From IMG/VR virus record IMGVR_UViG_3300032296_001978, positions 1 through 38,329 of that record: a stretch of DNA of 38,329 nt; one strand, written 5' to 3'. How positions within the stretch are numbered: position 1 is the first letter of the stretch; the number at the start of each line of letters is the position of its first letter. The position numbers and the translations under genes are program-made. The stretch comes from a virus. The notes under the pieces were generated by a model. It did no database searches. It saw nothing but the letters and a program-made list of their open reading frames with translations, and was not told where the DNA came from. Below, in pieces: positions 6,787-13,639 of this stretch.

Positions 6787-7073
6787 AGAGCCATCGCATC
6801 ACACACCGCATCGCCGGTAGCGAGTCGGCTCCTTAAAAACTCAGTCCCCCGGTTCTCGAAAGCAGACAGGGGGCGCATGACGAGCGATACAGCGTCCTGG
6901 GCGGTCACTGCCTTAAGTGTGGCAAACGCATCTAGGCGGGTTGGGTGATCGGCTAGTAGGTGCGTGAATAGGTTGGAGCCTGCACCAGCAGGGAGATGCC
7001 AACCAACGCCTCGAAAGGGGCGCAAACCAAAGCGTCCATGTCGGGCGCTTCGTTTTGCAACCAAGGAGAGAAC
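6787..7073 (+). promoter_or_regulatory. Leftward early leader with boxA-like sequence and hairpins
   Basis: No convincing gene lies here. GGCTCCTTAAAAA (6827-6839) resembles the boxA antitermination element. Three hairpins follow: CCCCC/GGGGG (6846-6850 with 6869-6873), a nested hairpin at 6971-7004 with outer GGTTGG/CCAACC and inner CCTGC/GCAGG, and an 8-bp stem at 7030-7050 followed by CGTTTT that could be a weak terminator. The layout fits a nut- or put-type antitermination leader; this is inferred. Confidence 0.4.
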
Positions 7074-7313
7074 ATGAACCTTCACACCCCTGAACGCCTG
7101 TCCAACGAGTCGCAGGCAGCCTACCGCGAGCGCCGGGCAGCGTCTGCGATGGCAGTCAAAGCAATGACCACGGTCAAGGCTGGGAAATCGACTGGCCGCG
7201 AACTGCACCGTGATGCGTTGCGCCAATCCGGCGGCATGGCAAAGATCGCAGGAAGTTACGGGCGCGGACTGCGCAACTGGATCAACCGCCGACAGGCTCA
7301 AGGCGGGCACTGA
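7074..7313 (+). CDS. Small basic protein, N-type antiterminator candidate
   Basis: A 79-residue, strongly basic protein whose ATG follows AAGGAGAG. It is the first gene of the leftward early operon, the place of lambda N. Its N-terminal part reads YRERRAASAMAVK, which matches the lambda N arginine-rich motif at RERRA and at the lysine seven residues on. The C-terminus carries further Arg clusters (YGRGLRNWINRRQ). N proteins diverge quickly, so this resemblance is suggestive only. It may instead be one of the small basic proteins of unknown function common in phages. Confidence 0.7.
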   Translation: MNLHTPERLSNESQAAYRERRAASAMAVKAMTTVKAGKSTGRELHRDALRQSGGMAKIAGSYGRGLRNWINRRQAQGGH

Positions 7314-7333
7314 CCACCCGGCCCCAGCAATGG

Positions 7334-7445
7334 GGCCATCAACCAACCAAGCTCACTGAAAGCTGTCTACCCAAGTCCCGGCAGCTATGTGTCGCCTGTG
7401 CGCAGGGCGGATGAAATTGGGATCGAGCTTGGTTGGTTGATGGCC
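7334..7445 (+). ncRNA. Perfect 21-bp inverted repeat (large stem-loop)
   Basis: Positions 7334-7354 and 7425-7445 are exact reverse complements with a 70-base interval. The interval itself contains AGCTG/CAGCT and a bulged CGCCTG/CAGGGCG hairpin. In RNA it would form a long double-stranded stem, suitable for RNase III. It lies between the N-like gene and the tmRNA gene and is not coding. A processing site, a small RNA or a structured leader are all possible. Confidence 0.7.
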
Positions 7446-7580
7446 TGAACCGGCAGCGCATCGGCACCGCTGCATTCATCAACCCAAGCCTGTGGACCTC
7501 AACCCTGCCTCATGGGAGCGGTCAGGCCATCACCAATCACCCAATGGCTTTCGTCGGCCAGCAGTGAAACATGGTTGTAG

Positions 7581-7865
7581 AGGGTCGCCCGAACCCTTAG
7601 AAGTTGAGATGTAAATGCGTTGGACGCGGGTTCGATTCCCGCCACCTCCACCAATGGGGGGGTGTACTGGTTTCGACAGCGCATGGCAGTCAATACCGAC
7701 AACCCGGCAAGCGGAGCCGTAAACCAAGCAAAGCAAGAACTGCCAATGACAGCTCTTACCTGAAGGTCGCTTGATCCTTCGGCGCAGCCTGATACGCGGC
7801 AACAGAACAGGCCCGGCCAGCTTGGTTAGCTGGCGCCAATCCTCCCCCCTGCCCTTCGTGGGCTT
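7581..7865 (+). ncRNA. ssrA: Circularly permuted (two-piece) tmRNA gene
   Basis: The 3' acceptor part comes first: GGAC followed by a T-arm (GCGGG/CCCGC around TTCGATT), then CACCTCC, A and CCA ending at 7653. A 4-base spacer follows, and the 5' part begins at 7658 with GGGGGTG, pairing 7 bp with CACCTCC. The third pair is G-U (7660 with 7647), the alanyl-tRNA synthetase identity element. A D-like segment TTTCGAC follows. Helix P2 can form between 7678-7684 and 7615-7621 (7 bp) and between 7690-7694 and 7603-7607. The tag frame is at 7742-7774, with its stop in the loop of a 7-bp P5 stem (7760-7766 with 7776-7782). Further hairpins lie at 7705-7719, 7816-7834 and 7851-7863. The mature piece ends are approximate. 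It would rescue stalled ribosomes together with SmpB. Confidence 0.9.
7742..7774 (+). CDS. tmRNA tag peptide reading frame (ANDSSYLKVA)
   Basis: The resume codon GCC at 7742 opens ten codons reading A-N-D-S-S-Y-L-K-V-A followed by TGA. The opening AND matches the E. coli tag ANDENYALAA. The base four before the resume codon is A, as required in known tmRNAs. The end KVA differs from the usual hydrophobic-Ala-Ala degron. The frame lacks a start codon, as expected, because translation resumes here. Confidence 0.85.
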   Translation, partial: ANDSSYLKVA

Positions 7866-7894
7866 GCCAGCACTTCGCGGTGACTGGCTTTTTT
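7866..7894 (+). terminator. Intrinsic terminator after the tmRNA gene
   Basis: A stem formed by GCCAG (7866-7870) with CTGGC (7884-7888), continued by CAC/GTG with one bulged A, and a TTCGCG loop, is followed by six T residues (7889-7894). It would end a tmRNA transcript just before the next gene. Confidence 0.82.
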
Positions 7895-7910
7895 ATTCCA
7901 AGGAGCTGAC

Positions 7911-8174
7911 ATGCACGCAGATCCCATTGTTGACGCTGGCCGCTACTTCGATGCGGTCTATGCCGAGTCAGACGCAATCGCACGATCCGACTATCTGGAA
8001 TCGCAAGCGGTGAACAAGATCACGCACGCCATTCGATTGGCCTCACGCGCTGGCCTCCTGTCACCCGCCAACGTGCGCCAAGTGCTGGAGACGCTGGCCT
8101 GCGAAATGAAGCTGTCCGGCTACTGCGACGCGGACATCGAAATGACTGAAACCCTTTCGGAGTCCATCGGCTGA
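7911..8174 (+). CDS. Hypothetical early phage protein, 87 aa
   Basis: The ATG follows AAGGAG with good spacing, 16 bases after the terminator T-run. The product is a soluble, mainly helical, acidic protein of 87 residues with no cysteine motif. Homologue-like small proteins accompany RecT in phage early operons, but I do not recognise the family. It is the first gene after the tmRNA and probably needs antitermination through the terminator or its own promoter. Confidence 0.75.
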   Translation: MHADPIVDAGRYFDAVYAESDAIARSDYLESQAVNKITHAIRLASRAGLLSPANVRQVLETLACEMKLSGYCDADIEMTETLSESIG

Positions 8175-8186
8175 CAGGAGGACGAG

Positions 8187-8348
8187 ATGAACACCACACG
8201 ACTGAAGCAAGCCCGCCGCCTGTTCTTCCACGAAATGGCACCGGCACACATCGCACGTCACAACGCCCGCCAATGGGCGCGGTCACTTCGCCAGCTTGGT
8301 GACGGCTGGCTGCTGGCTAAACCGCTGGAGGTCCGCCATGTTCAGTGA
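8187..8348 (+). CDS. Small basic protein, 53 aa
   Basis: ATG with AGGAGGA upstream; the frame encodes 53 residues rich in Arg, Ala and His and predicted helical. It overlaps the start of the next small gene by 11 bases. The strong ribosome site and operon spacing support it as real. Function unknown. Confidence 0.6.
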   Translation: MNTTRLKQARRLFFHEMAPAHIARHNARQWARSLRQLGDGWLLAKPLEVRHVQ

Positions 8349-8436
8349 TGACCGACTCGCCAACTTCGCTATCGGTGCCGTCATCGCCTGCATGGCCGCC
8401 CCGACCATTCTGGCCGCCCTTCTGGACTGGATCTGA
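8338..8436 (+). CDS. Single-pass membrane micro-protein, 32 aa
   Basis: A 32-residue frame beginning MFSDDRLANF and continuing as one hydrophobic helix (AIGAVIACMAAPTILAALL). GGAG lies about ten bases before the ATG. It overlaps the preceding gene and ends two bases before the next ATG. It is a typical phage early membrane peptide; its target is unknown. Confidence 0.55.
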   Translation: MFSDDRLANFAIGAVIACMAAPTILAALLDWI

Positions 8437-8438
8437 CC

Positions 8439-8660
8439 ATGAGCAAAGACAAACAAGATTTGAAGCGCCTCGCAAGAGAAGCGGAACTTGAGGTCATTGA
8501 GTACCCAGGTGGACGAATTCTGGTTGTCGGCGGATTGGTGAATGTCCATTGGTGGCCGAACAGCAAGCGACGCACGGCATACGTTGAAGGCGCTCCATCA
8601 GGTCGCCAGTACAGCAGCGCAAAAAACGTCATCAACCTTGCGACGAAGGGCAAGCCATGA
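8439..8660 (+). CDS. Hypothetical phage protein, 73 aa
   Basis: A basic, beta-rich protein of 73 residues beginning with a charged helix (MSKDKQDLKRLAREAELEVIEYPGG). The middle part, GGRILVVGGLVNVHWWPNSKRRTAYVEGA, looks like a small strand-rich fold. It overlaps the next gene by 4 bases. Similar short proteins occur in proteobacterial phages; function not known. Confidence 0.72.
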   Translation: MSKDKQDLKRLAREAELEVIEYPGGRILVVGGLVNVHWWPNSKRRTAYVEGAPSGRQYSSAKNVINLATKGKP

Positions 8661-8905
8661 GCATCACCAACGAACCGTACCTCTTGCGCGTTGACGGAAA
8701 CGACCTGACCGACTCCCGCGCAGTCATCGTCGGCGGCGAAGTTGAGCAGATCAACCGCCACTCGCTGGACATCGAGATTGAAAGCACTCCGCAGCCTTAC
8801 CACTTGGCCGCTCTGGTCAATTGGCTCTACGTCTGCGCCATCCTGATCCTTATCGCCATCGCTTCAGTCCCCGAGCTTCGGGCGGCTGTCGTGGATCTTT
8901 TCTGA
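8657..8905 (+). CDS. Small membrane protein, 82 aa
   Basis: An 82-residue protein with a soluble strand-rich N-terminus of about 50 residues and one clear membrane helix near the end (LAALVNWLYVCAILILIAIASV). It overlaps the preceding gene as ATGA and lies 18 bases before recT. It is probably anchored in the inner membrane with the N-terminal domain on one side. Function unknown. Confidence 0.7.
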   Translation: MSITNEPYLLRVDGNDLTDSRAVIVGGEVEQINRHSLDIEIESTPQPYHLAALVNWLYVCAILILIAIASVPELRAAVVDLF

Positions 8906-8923
8906 ACACCTGAGGGGGAAACC

Positions 8924-9853
8924 ATGAGTACAGCAATACAGACCATCTCCAACTACGTGTATGGGGCAGAGTCCTCGTTCAACAGTGTGTTGGTGGATCG
9001 GTCGCTGAACTTCGAGCGTGAAGCCGGGTTCGCAATCCAGATCCTGACGGCCAATGACTATGTGTCAAAGCTGGCAGCGGGTGACAAGCAATCGGTGGTC
9101 AACGCGGTGACGAACATCGCGGCCATTGGTATCAGCCTTAACCCCGCCAAGAAGCAGGCGTATCTGGTCCCGCGCAAGGGAAAGATTTGCCTTGACATCA
9201 GTTACATGGGCCTGATCGACCTTGCCATTCAGTCCGGGTCCATCTTGTGGGCGCAGGCGGATCTTGTCCACGCCAATGACGCATTCACCCTCAACGGGTT
9301 TGACCGTCCGCCGACCCACTCATACAACCCGTTTTCCAAGGACCGGGGCGAGATCGTCGGCGCGTTCGTAGTGGTCAAGACGCACAGCGGCGACTACCTC
9401 ACGGACACCATGAGCCGGGAGGAAATCGACGCCATCAAGAACCGATCCGAGTCGGTGAAGGCTGGCAAGCAATCCCCGTGGGATACGGACTATGGCGAGA
9501 TGGCAAAGAAGACCGTGGTCAAGCGGGCTTACAAGTATTGGCCGAAGTCAGACCGACTCGATCAAGCCATCCACCACATGAACACGGACGGCGGCGAAGG
9601 GCTTGCATCGCTTGCAGCACCACGCGCCGAGGCCATCGATCCGCAACCCGTCATCGACGGGCTGCGCAACACAAAGACCGTCGAAGACCTGAAAGCCTAT
9701 TGGGCCGAGAACAACGGAAAGCTGGCGAACGACCTGAACGCGCACGACGCGCTGAAGGCGGTATACAAGGCCCAGCTTGCCCGCATCCGTGCGCAGCAGG
9801 CCAAGGATGAAGCAACTGATGTGGAGGACAAAAATGCCGTGGCTGAATCATGA
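8924..9853 (+). CDS. recT: RecT single-strand annealing protein
   Basis: A 309-residue RecT family recombinase. It would bind the 3' single-stranded tails made by the neighbouring exonuclease and anneal them to complementary DNA. Family features are the N-terminal region with AIGISLNPAKKQAYLVPRKGKICLDISYMGLIDLA, the GAFVVVK strand, and the later MAKKTVVKRAYKYWPKS. The length fits the family. The C-terminal 60 residues are charged and variable, as in other RecT proteins that contact SSB. The ATG follows GAGGGGG. It overlaps the exonuclease gene by 20 bases, a typical pairing. Confidence 0.95.
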   Translation: MSTAIQTISNYVYGAESSFNSVLVDRSLNFEREAGFAIQILTANDYVSKLAAGDKQSVVNAVTNIAAIGISLNPAKKQAYLVPRKGKICLDISYMGLIDLAIQSGSILWAQADLVHANDAFTLNGFDRPPTHSYNPFSKDRGEIVGAFVVVKTHSGDYLTDTMSREEIDAIKNRSESVKAGKQSPWDTDYGEMAKKTVVKRAYKYWPKSDRLDQAIHHMNTDGGEGLASLAAPRAEAIDPQPVIDGLRNTKTVEDLKAYWAENNGKLANDLNAHDALKAVYKAQLARIRAQQAKDEATDVEDKNAVAES

Positions 9854-10475
9854 ACAAGGCAGCGAGTCCTGGCTGAACGCACGACGCGGCGTCATCACCG
9901 GCAGTCGTTTCAAAGATGCCCGCGACAAGCTCAAGAGCAGCAAGCCTTCCGCCAAGTGCATTCAGTACGCGATGGATCTTGCTCGTGAACGTGTCGGCGG
10001 CAAAGCGCCTGAGAAGTTCCAGAACGCAGCCATGAGGACCGGCACTGAGCAGGAGCCGTTCGCCCGTGCGATGTACGAGGCAAGGACAGGGCACATCGTT
10101 GATGAAGTTGGGTTCTATCTAAGCGATGACTCACGGTTTGGCCTATCGCCAGACGGTCTCGTTGATGACGTTGGCGTGGTCGAGATCAAAACGATGGTTT
10201 CCAGCGAAACCCTGTTCACGGCAATCGCAGATCACGACATCAGCGAGTACATCGATCAGTGCCTAGGGTATCTCTGGCTACTTGGTCGCCAATGGGTTGA
10301 CCTTGTGCTGTGGTGCCCGGACTTGGGTCACATGGTCATCCATCGCATCACCCGCGACGAAGACGCCATCGAGGCGCTGGAGGCCGATCTGATCGCCTTC
10401 AGTCACCTCGTCAACGACTACGAAATAAAGTTGCGCGAAGCCATCCGCGCCAATCAACAGGAAGTCACAGCATGA
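9834..10475 (+). CDS. YqaJ-type phage exonuclease
   Basis: The ATG at 9834 with GGAGG upstream gives 213 residues. It matches the YqaJ/lambda Exo-like PD-(D/E)XK nuclease family: WLNARRGVITGSRF at the start, the helix with RTGTEQEPFARAMYEARTG, then GLSPDGLVDDVGVVEIKTM containing the D, ExK catalytic residues, and YIDQCLGYLWLLGRQWVDLVLW. It would degrade 5' strands from double-strand ends to give RecT its substrate. It is coupled to recT upstream and to the helicase downstream by short overlaps. Confidence 0.95.
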   Translation: MPWLNHEQGSESWLNARRGVITGSRFKDARDKLKSSKPSAKCIQYAMDLARERVGGKAPEKFQNAAMRTGTEQEPFARAMYEARTGHIVDEVGFYLSDDSRFGLSPDGLVDDVGVVEIKTMVSSETLFTAIADHDISEYIDQCLGYLWLLGRQWVDLVLWCPDLGHMVIHRITRDEDAIEALEADLIAFSHLVNDYEIKLREAIRANQQEVTA

Positions 10476-11860
10476 CCGACTATTCATCGTTCGTCACGCA
10501 CAAGTTGAAGTCAGTGCCTCCGGTTGGCATCACCAAAGACGTGCCACTGATTGACGGACTGTTCCCGCATCAAGTTGACCTTGTGCGATGGGCCTTGCGC
10601 CGTGGCCGTGCTGCGATCTTCGCGGACACCGGTCTAGGCAAGACCAGAATGCAAGTCGCATGGGCTGACGTGGTGCATCGTGAGACTGGCGGCGATCTTC
10701 TGATCCTTGCCCCGCTCGCAGTGGCACAGCAGACGGTTGCCGAAGCCGCTGAATGTGGCGTGACCATCAGCCATGCACACGACGCAAGCGACGTGAAACC
10801 TGGCATCAACATCACCAACTATGACCGACTGCACAAGTTCGATGCATCGCGGTTTGTTGGGGTTGTCCTGGATGAATCCAGCGTCATCAAGCACCACACC
10901 AGCAAGACGCTGCAAGCCTTGCTTGATGCGTTCGCACGGACACCTTACCGGCTGTGTGCGACGGCAACGCCAGCACCGAACGACTGGACGGAGCTTGGCA
11001 CCCATGCCGAGTTCTTGGGCATTCGGTCACGCGCTGAAATGCTCGCTGAGTTCTTTGTGCATGACGGCGGAGACACGCAGACATGGCGCATCAAAGGCCA
11101 TGCGCGGCAAATCTTCTGGCGCTGGGTGGCTTCGTGGGGTGTGATGCTTCGCAGCCCCGCTGACCTTGGATATGACGCATCGGCATACAAGCTGCCGCCG
11201 CTGACCGTCCATCAGCATACGGTCGAGAGCGACCACGACCAACAGGAAACCGGCTTTCTGTTTGCGATGGAGGCCAGCGACCTGATGGAACGCCGCAACG
11301 CCAGGAAGGCAAGTCTTGAACAGCGCGTGAAGGCTTGCGCCGAACGTGTCAACTCAAGCAATGAGCCGTGGGTGATTTGGTGCGACCTGAATGCCGAAGG
11401 CGAAGCACTGCGAGCAGCTATTCCTGATGCCGTCGAGATTCGCGGCGCAGACGATGAGGAAACCAAAGAACAACGCCTTCAAGACTTCGCCGCTGGCCGC
11501 ATCCGGGTTCTGGTCACAAAGGCCAGTATCGCGGGATGGGGCTTGAACTGGCAGCACTGCCGGAACGTGGCATTCGTTGGAGTCACGGACTCATGGGAAG
11601 CCTACTACCAAGCCGTGCGCCGCTGCTATCGCTTCGGCCAGAAGCGTGATGTTCACGTCCATATCTTCGCCAGCGAGCAGGAGGGGTCCATCGTGGCGAA
11701 CCTCAAGCGCAAGGAAGAAGACGCCCGCCAGATGGCTGATGCGCTGGCCGTCGAAGTCCTCGATTCCGTCAAGTCTGAACTGTTCGGCCAGTCTCGCGAG
11801 AGCAACGACTACGCAGCACACAAACCGATCAACCTTCCATCCTTTCTGGTGGCCGCATGA
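10472..11860 (+). CDS. SNF2/SF2-type DNA helicase
   Basis: A 462-residue superfamily 2 helicase starting at the ATG at 10472, overlapping the exonuclease stop. Motifs in order: a Q-motif-like PHQVDLVRW (near residue 34), Walker A TGLGKT (53-58), motif II DES (134-136, where DEAH-like boxes vary), motif III ATATPAPN (163-170), and motif VI QAVRRCYRFGQ (380-390). The pattern is that of SNF2-type translocases, which move on double-stranded DNA. It overlaps a DNA methyltransferase by 4 bases. Possible roles are replication/recombination remodelling or action with the methylase. The family is clear; the substrate is unknown. Confidence 0.9.
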   Translation: MTDYSSFVTHKLKSVPPVGITKDVPLIDGLFPHQVDLVRWALRRGRAAIFADTGLGKTRMQVAWADVVHRETGGDLLILAPLAVAQQTVAEAAECGVTISHAHDASDVKPGINITNYDRLHKFDASRFVGVVLDESSVIKHHTSKTLQALLDAFARTPYRLCATATPAPNDWTELGTHAEFLGIRSRAEMLAEFFVHDGGDTQTWRIKGHARQIFWRWVASWGVMLRSPADLGYDASAYKLPPLTVHQHTVESDHDQQETGFLFAMEASDLMERRNARKASLEQRVKACAERVNSSNEPWVIWCDLNAEGEALRAAIPDAVEIRGADDEETKEQRLQDFAAGRIRVLVTKASIAGWGLNWQHCRNVAFVGVTDSWEAYYQAVRRCYRFGQKRDVHVHIFASEQEGSIVANLKRKEEDARQMADALAVEVLDSVKSELFGQSRESNDYAAHKPINLPSFLVAA

Positions 11861-12735
11861 AATGCATTGACCAAACCAACGGCGAGAACTTTTCTCTTTT
11901 CCACGGCGACTGTGTGGAGGTCATCAGCGGCCTGCCTGCCGCATCGGTGGATTACTCGATCTTCTCGCCGCCTTTCGCCAGCCTCTACACGTACAGCAAC
12001 AGCCCGCGAGACATGGGGAATGTGCGGGACGATGCGGAGTTCTTCGAGCACTTCGACTATCTGGTTGCCGAACTTCGCCGCGTCATGAAGCCGGGGCACA
12101 ACGTCAGTTTCCACTGCATGTTGATGCCGACCAGCAAAGAGCGGGACGGATACATCGGATTGAAAGACTTTCGCGGCGATCTGATCCGGGCATTCCAGAA
12201 GCACGGATTCATCTACGCAAGCGAGGTCTGCATCTGGAAAGACCCGGTGACTTCCATGCAGCGCACAAAGGCGCTGGGCCTGCTGCACAAGACAGTCCGC
12301 ACCAACGCATGCATGAGCCGACAGGGCATCCCTGACTACCTTGTGACCATGCGGGCTCCCGGCGAGATGGTGGACAAGGTGACGCACACGCCAGAGCAGT
12401 ACCCGGTGGACAAGTGGCAGAAGGTTGCCAGCCCGGTATGGATGGACATTGACCCATCAGACACCCTGCAATACCGGAGCGCCCGCGAGCACGACGACGA
12501 GCGACACATCTGCCCGCTTCAGCTTGAGGTCATCCGGCGCGGAATCGACCTTTGGACAAATCCAGGCGACGTGGTGCTGTCACCGTTCACCGGCATCGGA
12601 TCTGAAGGCTTTGTGGCCTTGGAGATGGGTCGCAAGTTCGTCGGCGCGGAGCTGAAAGAAAGCTACTACCGGCAGGCCGCATTGAACATGGCCGCCGCCG
12701 AGAAAGAAAAGACTCAAGACCTATTCGCTGCATGA
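11857..12735 (+). CDS. DNA N4-cytosine/N6-adenine methyltransferase
   Basis: A 292-residue methylase of the beta order: catalytic SPPF at residues 37-40 precedes the S-adenosylmethionine motif SPFTGIGSEG at 242-251, followed by GRKFVGAEL. SPPF with Ser is more usual in N4-cytosine enzymes, but N6-adenine activity cannot be excluded. No target domain or restriction partner can be identified, so it is an orphan methylase. Likely roles are protection from host restriction or marking of replicated phage DNA. It is coupled to the helicase before it and to a small gene after it. Confidence 0.93.
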   Translation: MKCIDQTNGENFSLFHGDCVEVISGLPAASVDYSIFSPPFASLYTYSNSPRDMGNVRDDAEFFEHFDYLVAELRRVMKPGHNVSFHCMLMPTSKERDGYIGLKDFRGDLIRAFQKHGFIYASEVCIWKDPVTSMQRTKALGLLHKTVRTNACMSRQGIPDYLVTMRAPGEMVDKVTHTPEQYPVDKWQKVASPVWMDIDPSDTLQYRSAREHDDERHICPLQLEVIRRGIDLWTNPGDVVLSPFTGIGSEGFVALEMGRKFVGAELKESYYRQAALNMAAAEKEKTQDLFAA

Positions 12736-13100
12736 CCACCATGACCAAGACCAAAGCCCAAGACCAGTACGACGTATCCCTGATGTCGATCACGCCTGAG
12801 CCTTACGAGAAGTTCGCCAACAAGATCGTCACGTCGAAATATGACGATCTGTTTTCCAAGCTGGGCGAGAACCAGCGTCTGAAGTGTCAGCCTGAAGCGG
12901 CTGGCCGGGTTGCCGCGCAACTCAAGAACTGGCTCATAGCACACGGGCACAAGAACGTCATCACGAAGTCGCGCACGAACTGCGGAGATGGCTTCGGCGG
13001 TGTGTGGTGGATTGAAGCCAAGGAGTCCGAAGCGACCCAGGTGTTTAAGACCCGGATCGCGCCTAAGGCTTCGTGGCCGTCGATCCGCAAAGCCGCATAA
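12732..13100 (+). CDS. Hypothetical phage protein, 122 aa
   Basis: The ATG overlaps the methylase stop by 4 bases; a second ATG lies three codons on. The 122-residue basic protein has a helical first half and a strand-rich second half (GDGFGGVWWIEAKE). No catalytic motif is seen. Its coupling to the methylase and helicase suggests a shared module, but the function is unknown. Confidence 0.75.
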   Translation: MTTMTKTKAQDQYDVSLMSITPEPYEKFANKIVTSKYDDLFSKLGENQRLKCQPEAAGRVAAQLKNWLIAHGHKNVITKSRTNCGDGFGGVWWIEAKESEATQVFKTRIAPKASWPSIRKAA

Positions 13101-13153
13101 CCAACAACGCGGCACTGTCAAGGCAGTGCCATCAAGAAAGCAAGGGGATGAGC

Positions 13154-13639
13154 ATGGACACGGAAGCAATCTATCAAGCAATCGGAGCGTATGGCGCATC
13201 AAAGGCGGCGCGTGAACCGTTTGAAACCGATGAGAACATGGCCGAAATCAAGCGCCTGCTGAACGAAGCGGACGAGGAACACAAGTCACTGCTTGCTGAG
13301 AACGAACGCCTCGTTGATGAGATCAATGAGGCCCGCAAGGAAATCAGCGAGCAAGCGCGGCTGAACGGAATGGGCGCGGAGCGTGAGGCGCGACTAATGG
13401 CAGAGAACGCCGAACTCAAAGCCAAGCTGACCGAGAAAGCCTCTCTGCTGCGCGGCTGCTATGCGCGGATCAACACCTTAGAGCGGACCCTTACCCACAT
13501 CCACGGCGTAGCACTGGCGGAAGATCATCGTGACCTGCCGGGTATCGCCAAAGACGCCAAAGACGCACTGGAGAAGAAGCATCGCACCGTCACCTATGTC
13601 TGCCCGGTGTGTGTGGCCAGTCTGGAGAGGCAGGAATGA
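13154..13639 (+). CDS. Coiled-coil phage protein, 161 aa
   Basis: The ATG at 13154 is preferred because AAGGGG lies seven bases upstream; the ATG at 13148 is too close to it. Residues about 25-105 form a long charged coiled coil (heptads of Leu/Ala with Glu, Lys and Arg). The C-terminus ends with a CPVC pair that may bind zinc. Proteins like this are frequent in phage early accessory regions and have no known activity. Confidence 0.75.
   Translation: MDTEAIYQAIGAYGASKAAREPFETDENMAEIKRLLNEADEEHKSLLAENERLVDEINEARKEISEQARLNGMGAEREARLMAENAELKAKLTEKASLLRGCYARINTLERTLTHIHGVALAEDHRDLPGIAKDAKDALEKKHRTVTYVCPVCVASLERQE

Noticed and set aside
6712-6948. Plus-strand open frame of 78 codons
   Set aside because: It runs through the left operators and promoter and has no ribosome site.
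7621-7653. The tmRNA 3' end as a simple attachment site left by integration
   Set aside because: A full 5' half with tag and terminator follows in the permuted order and pairs with it, and no integrase is nearby. A past att function is not excluded.
7499-7702. Minus-strand open frame with VAGIEPAS-like sequence
   Set aside because: Also antisense to the tmRNA acceptor part; a common spurious annotation over T-arms.
7530-7802. Minus-strand open frame with GGGNRTRV-like sequence
   Set aside because: It is the antisense of the tmRNA T-arm and acceptor region. Such frames are a known false gene type over tRNA/tmRNA ends, and no ribosome site is present.
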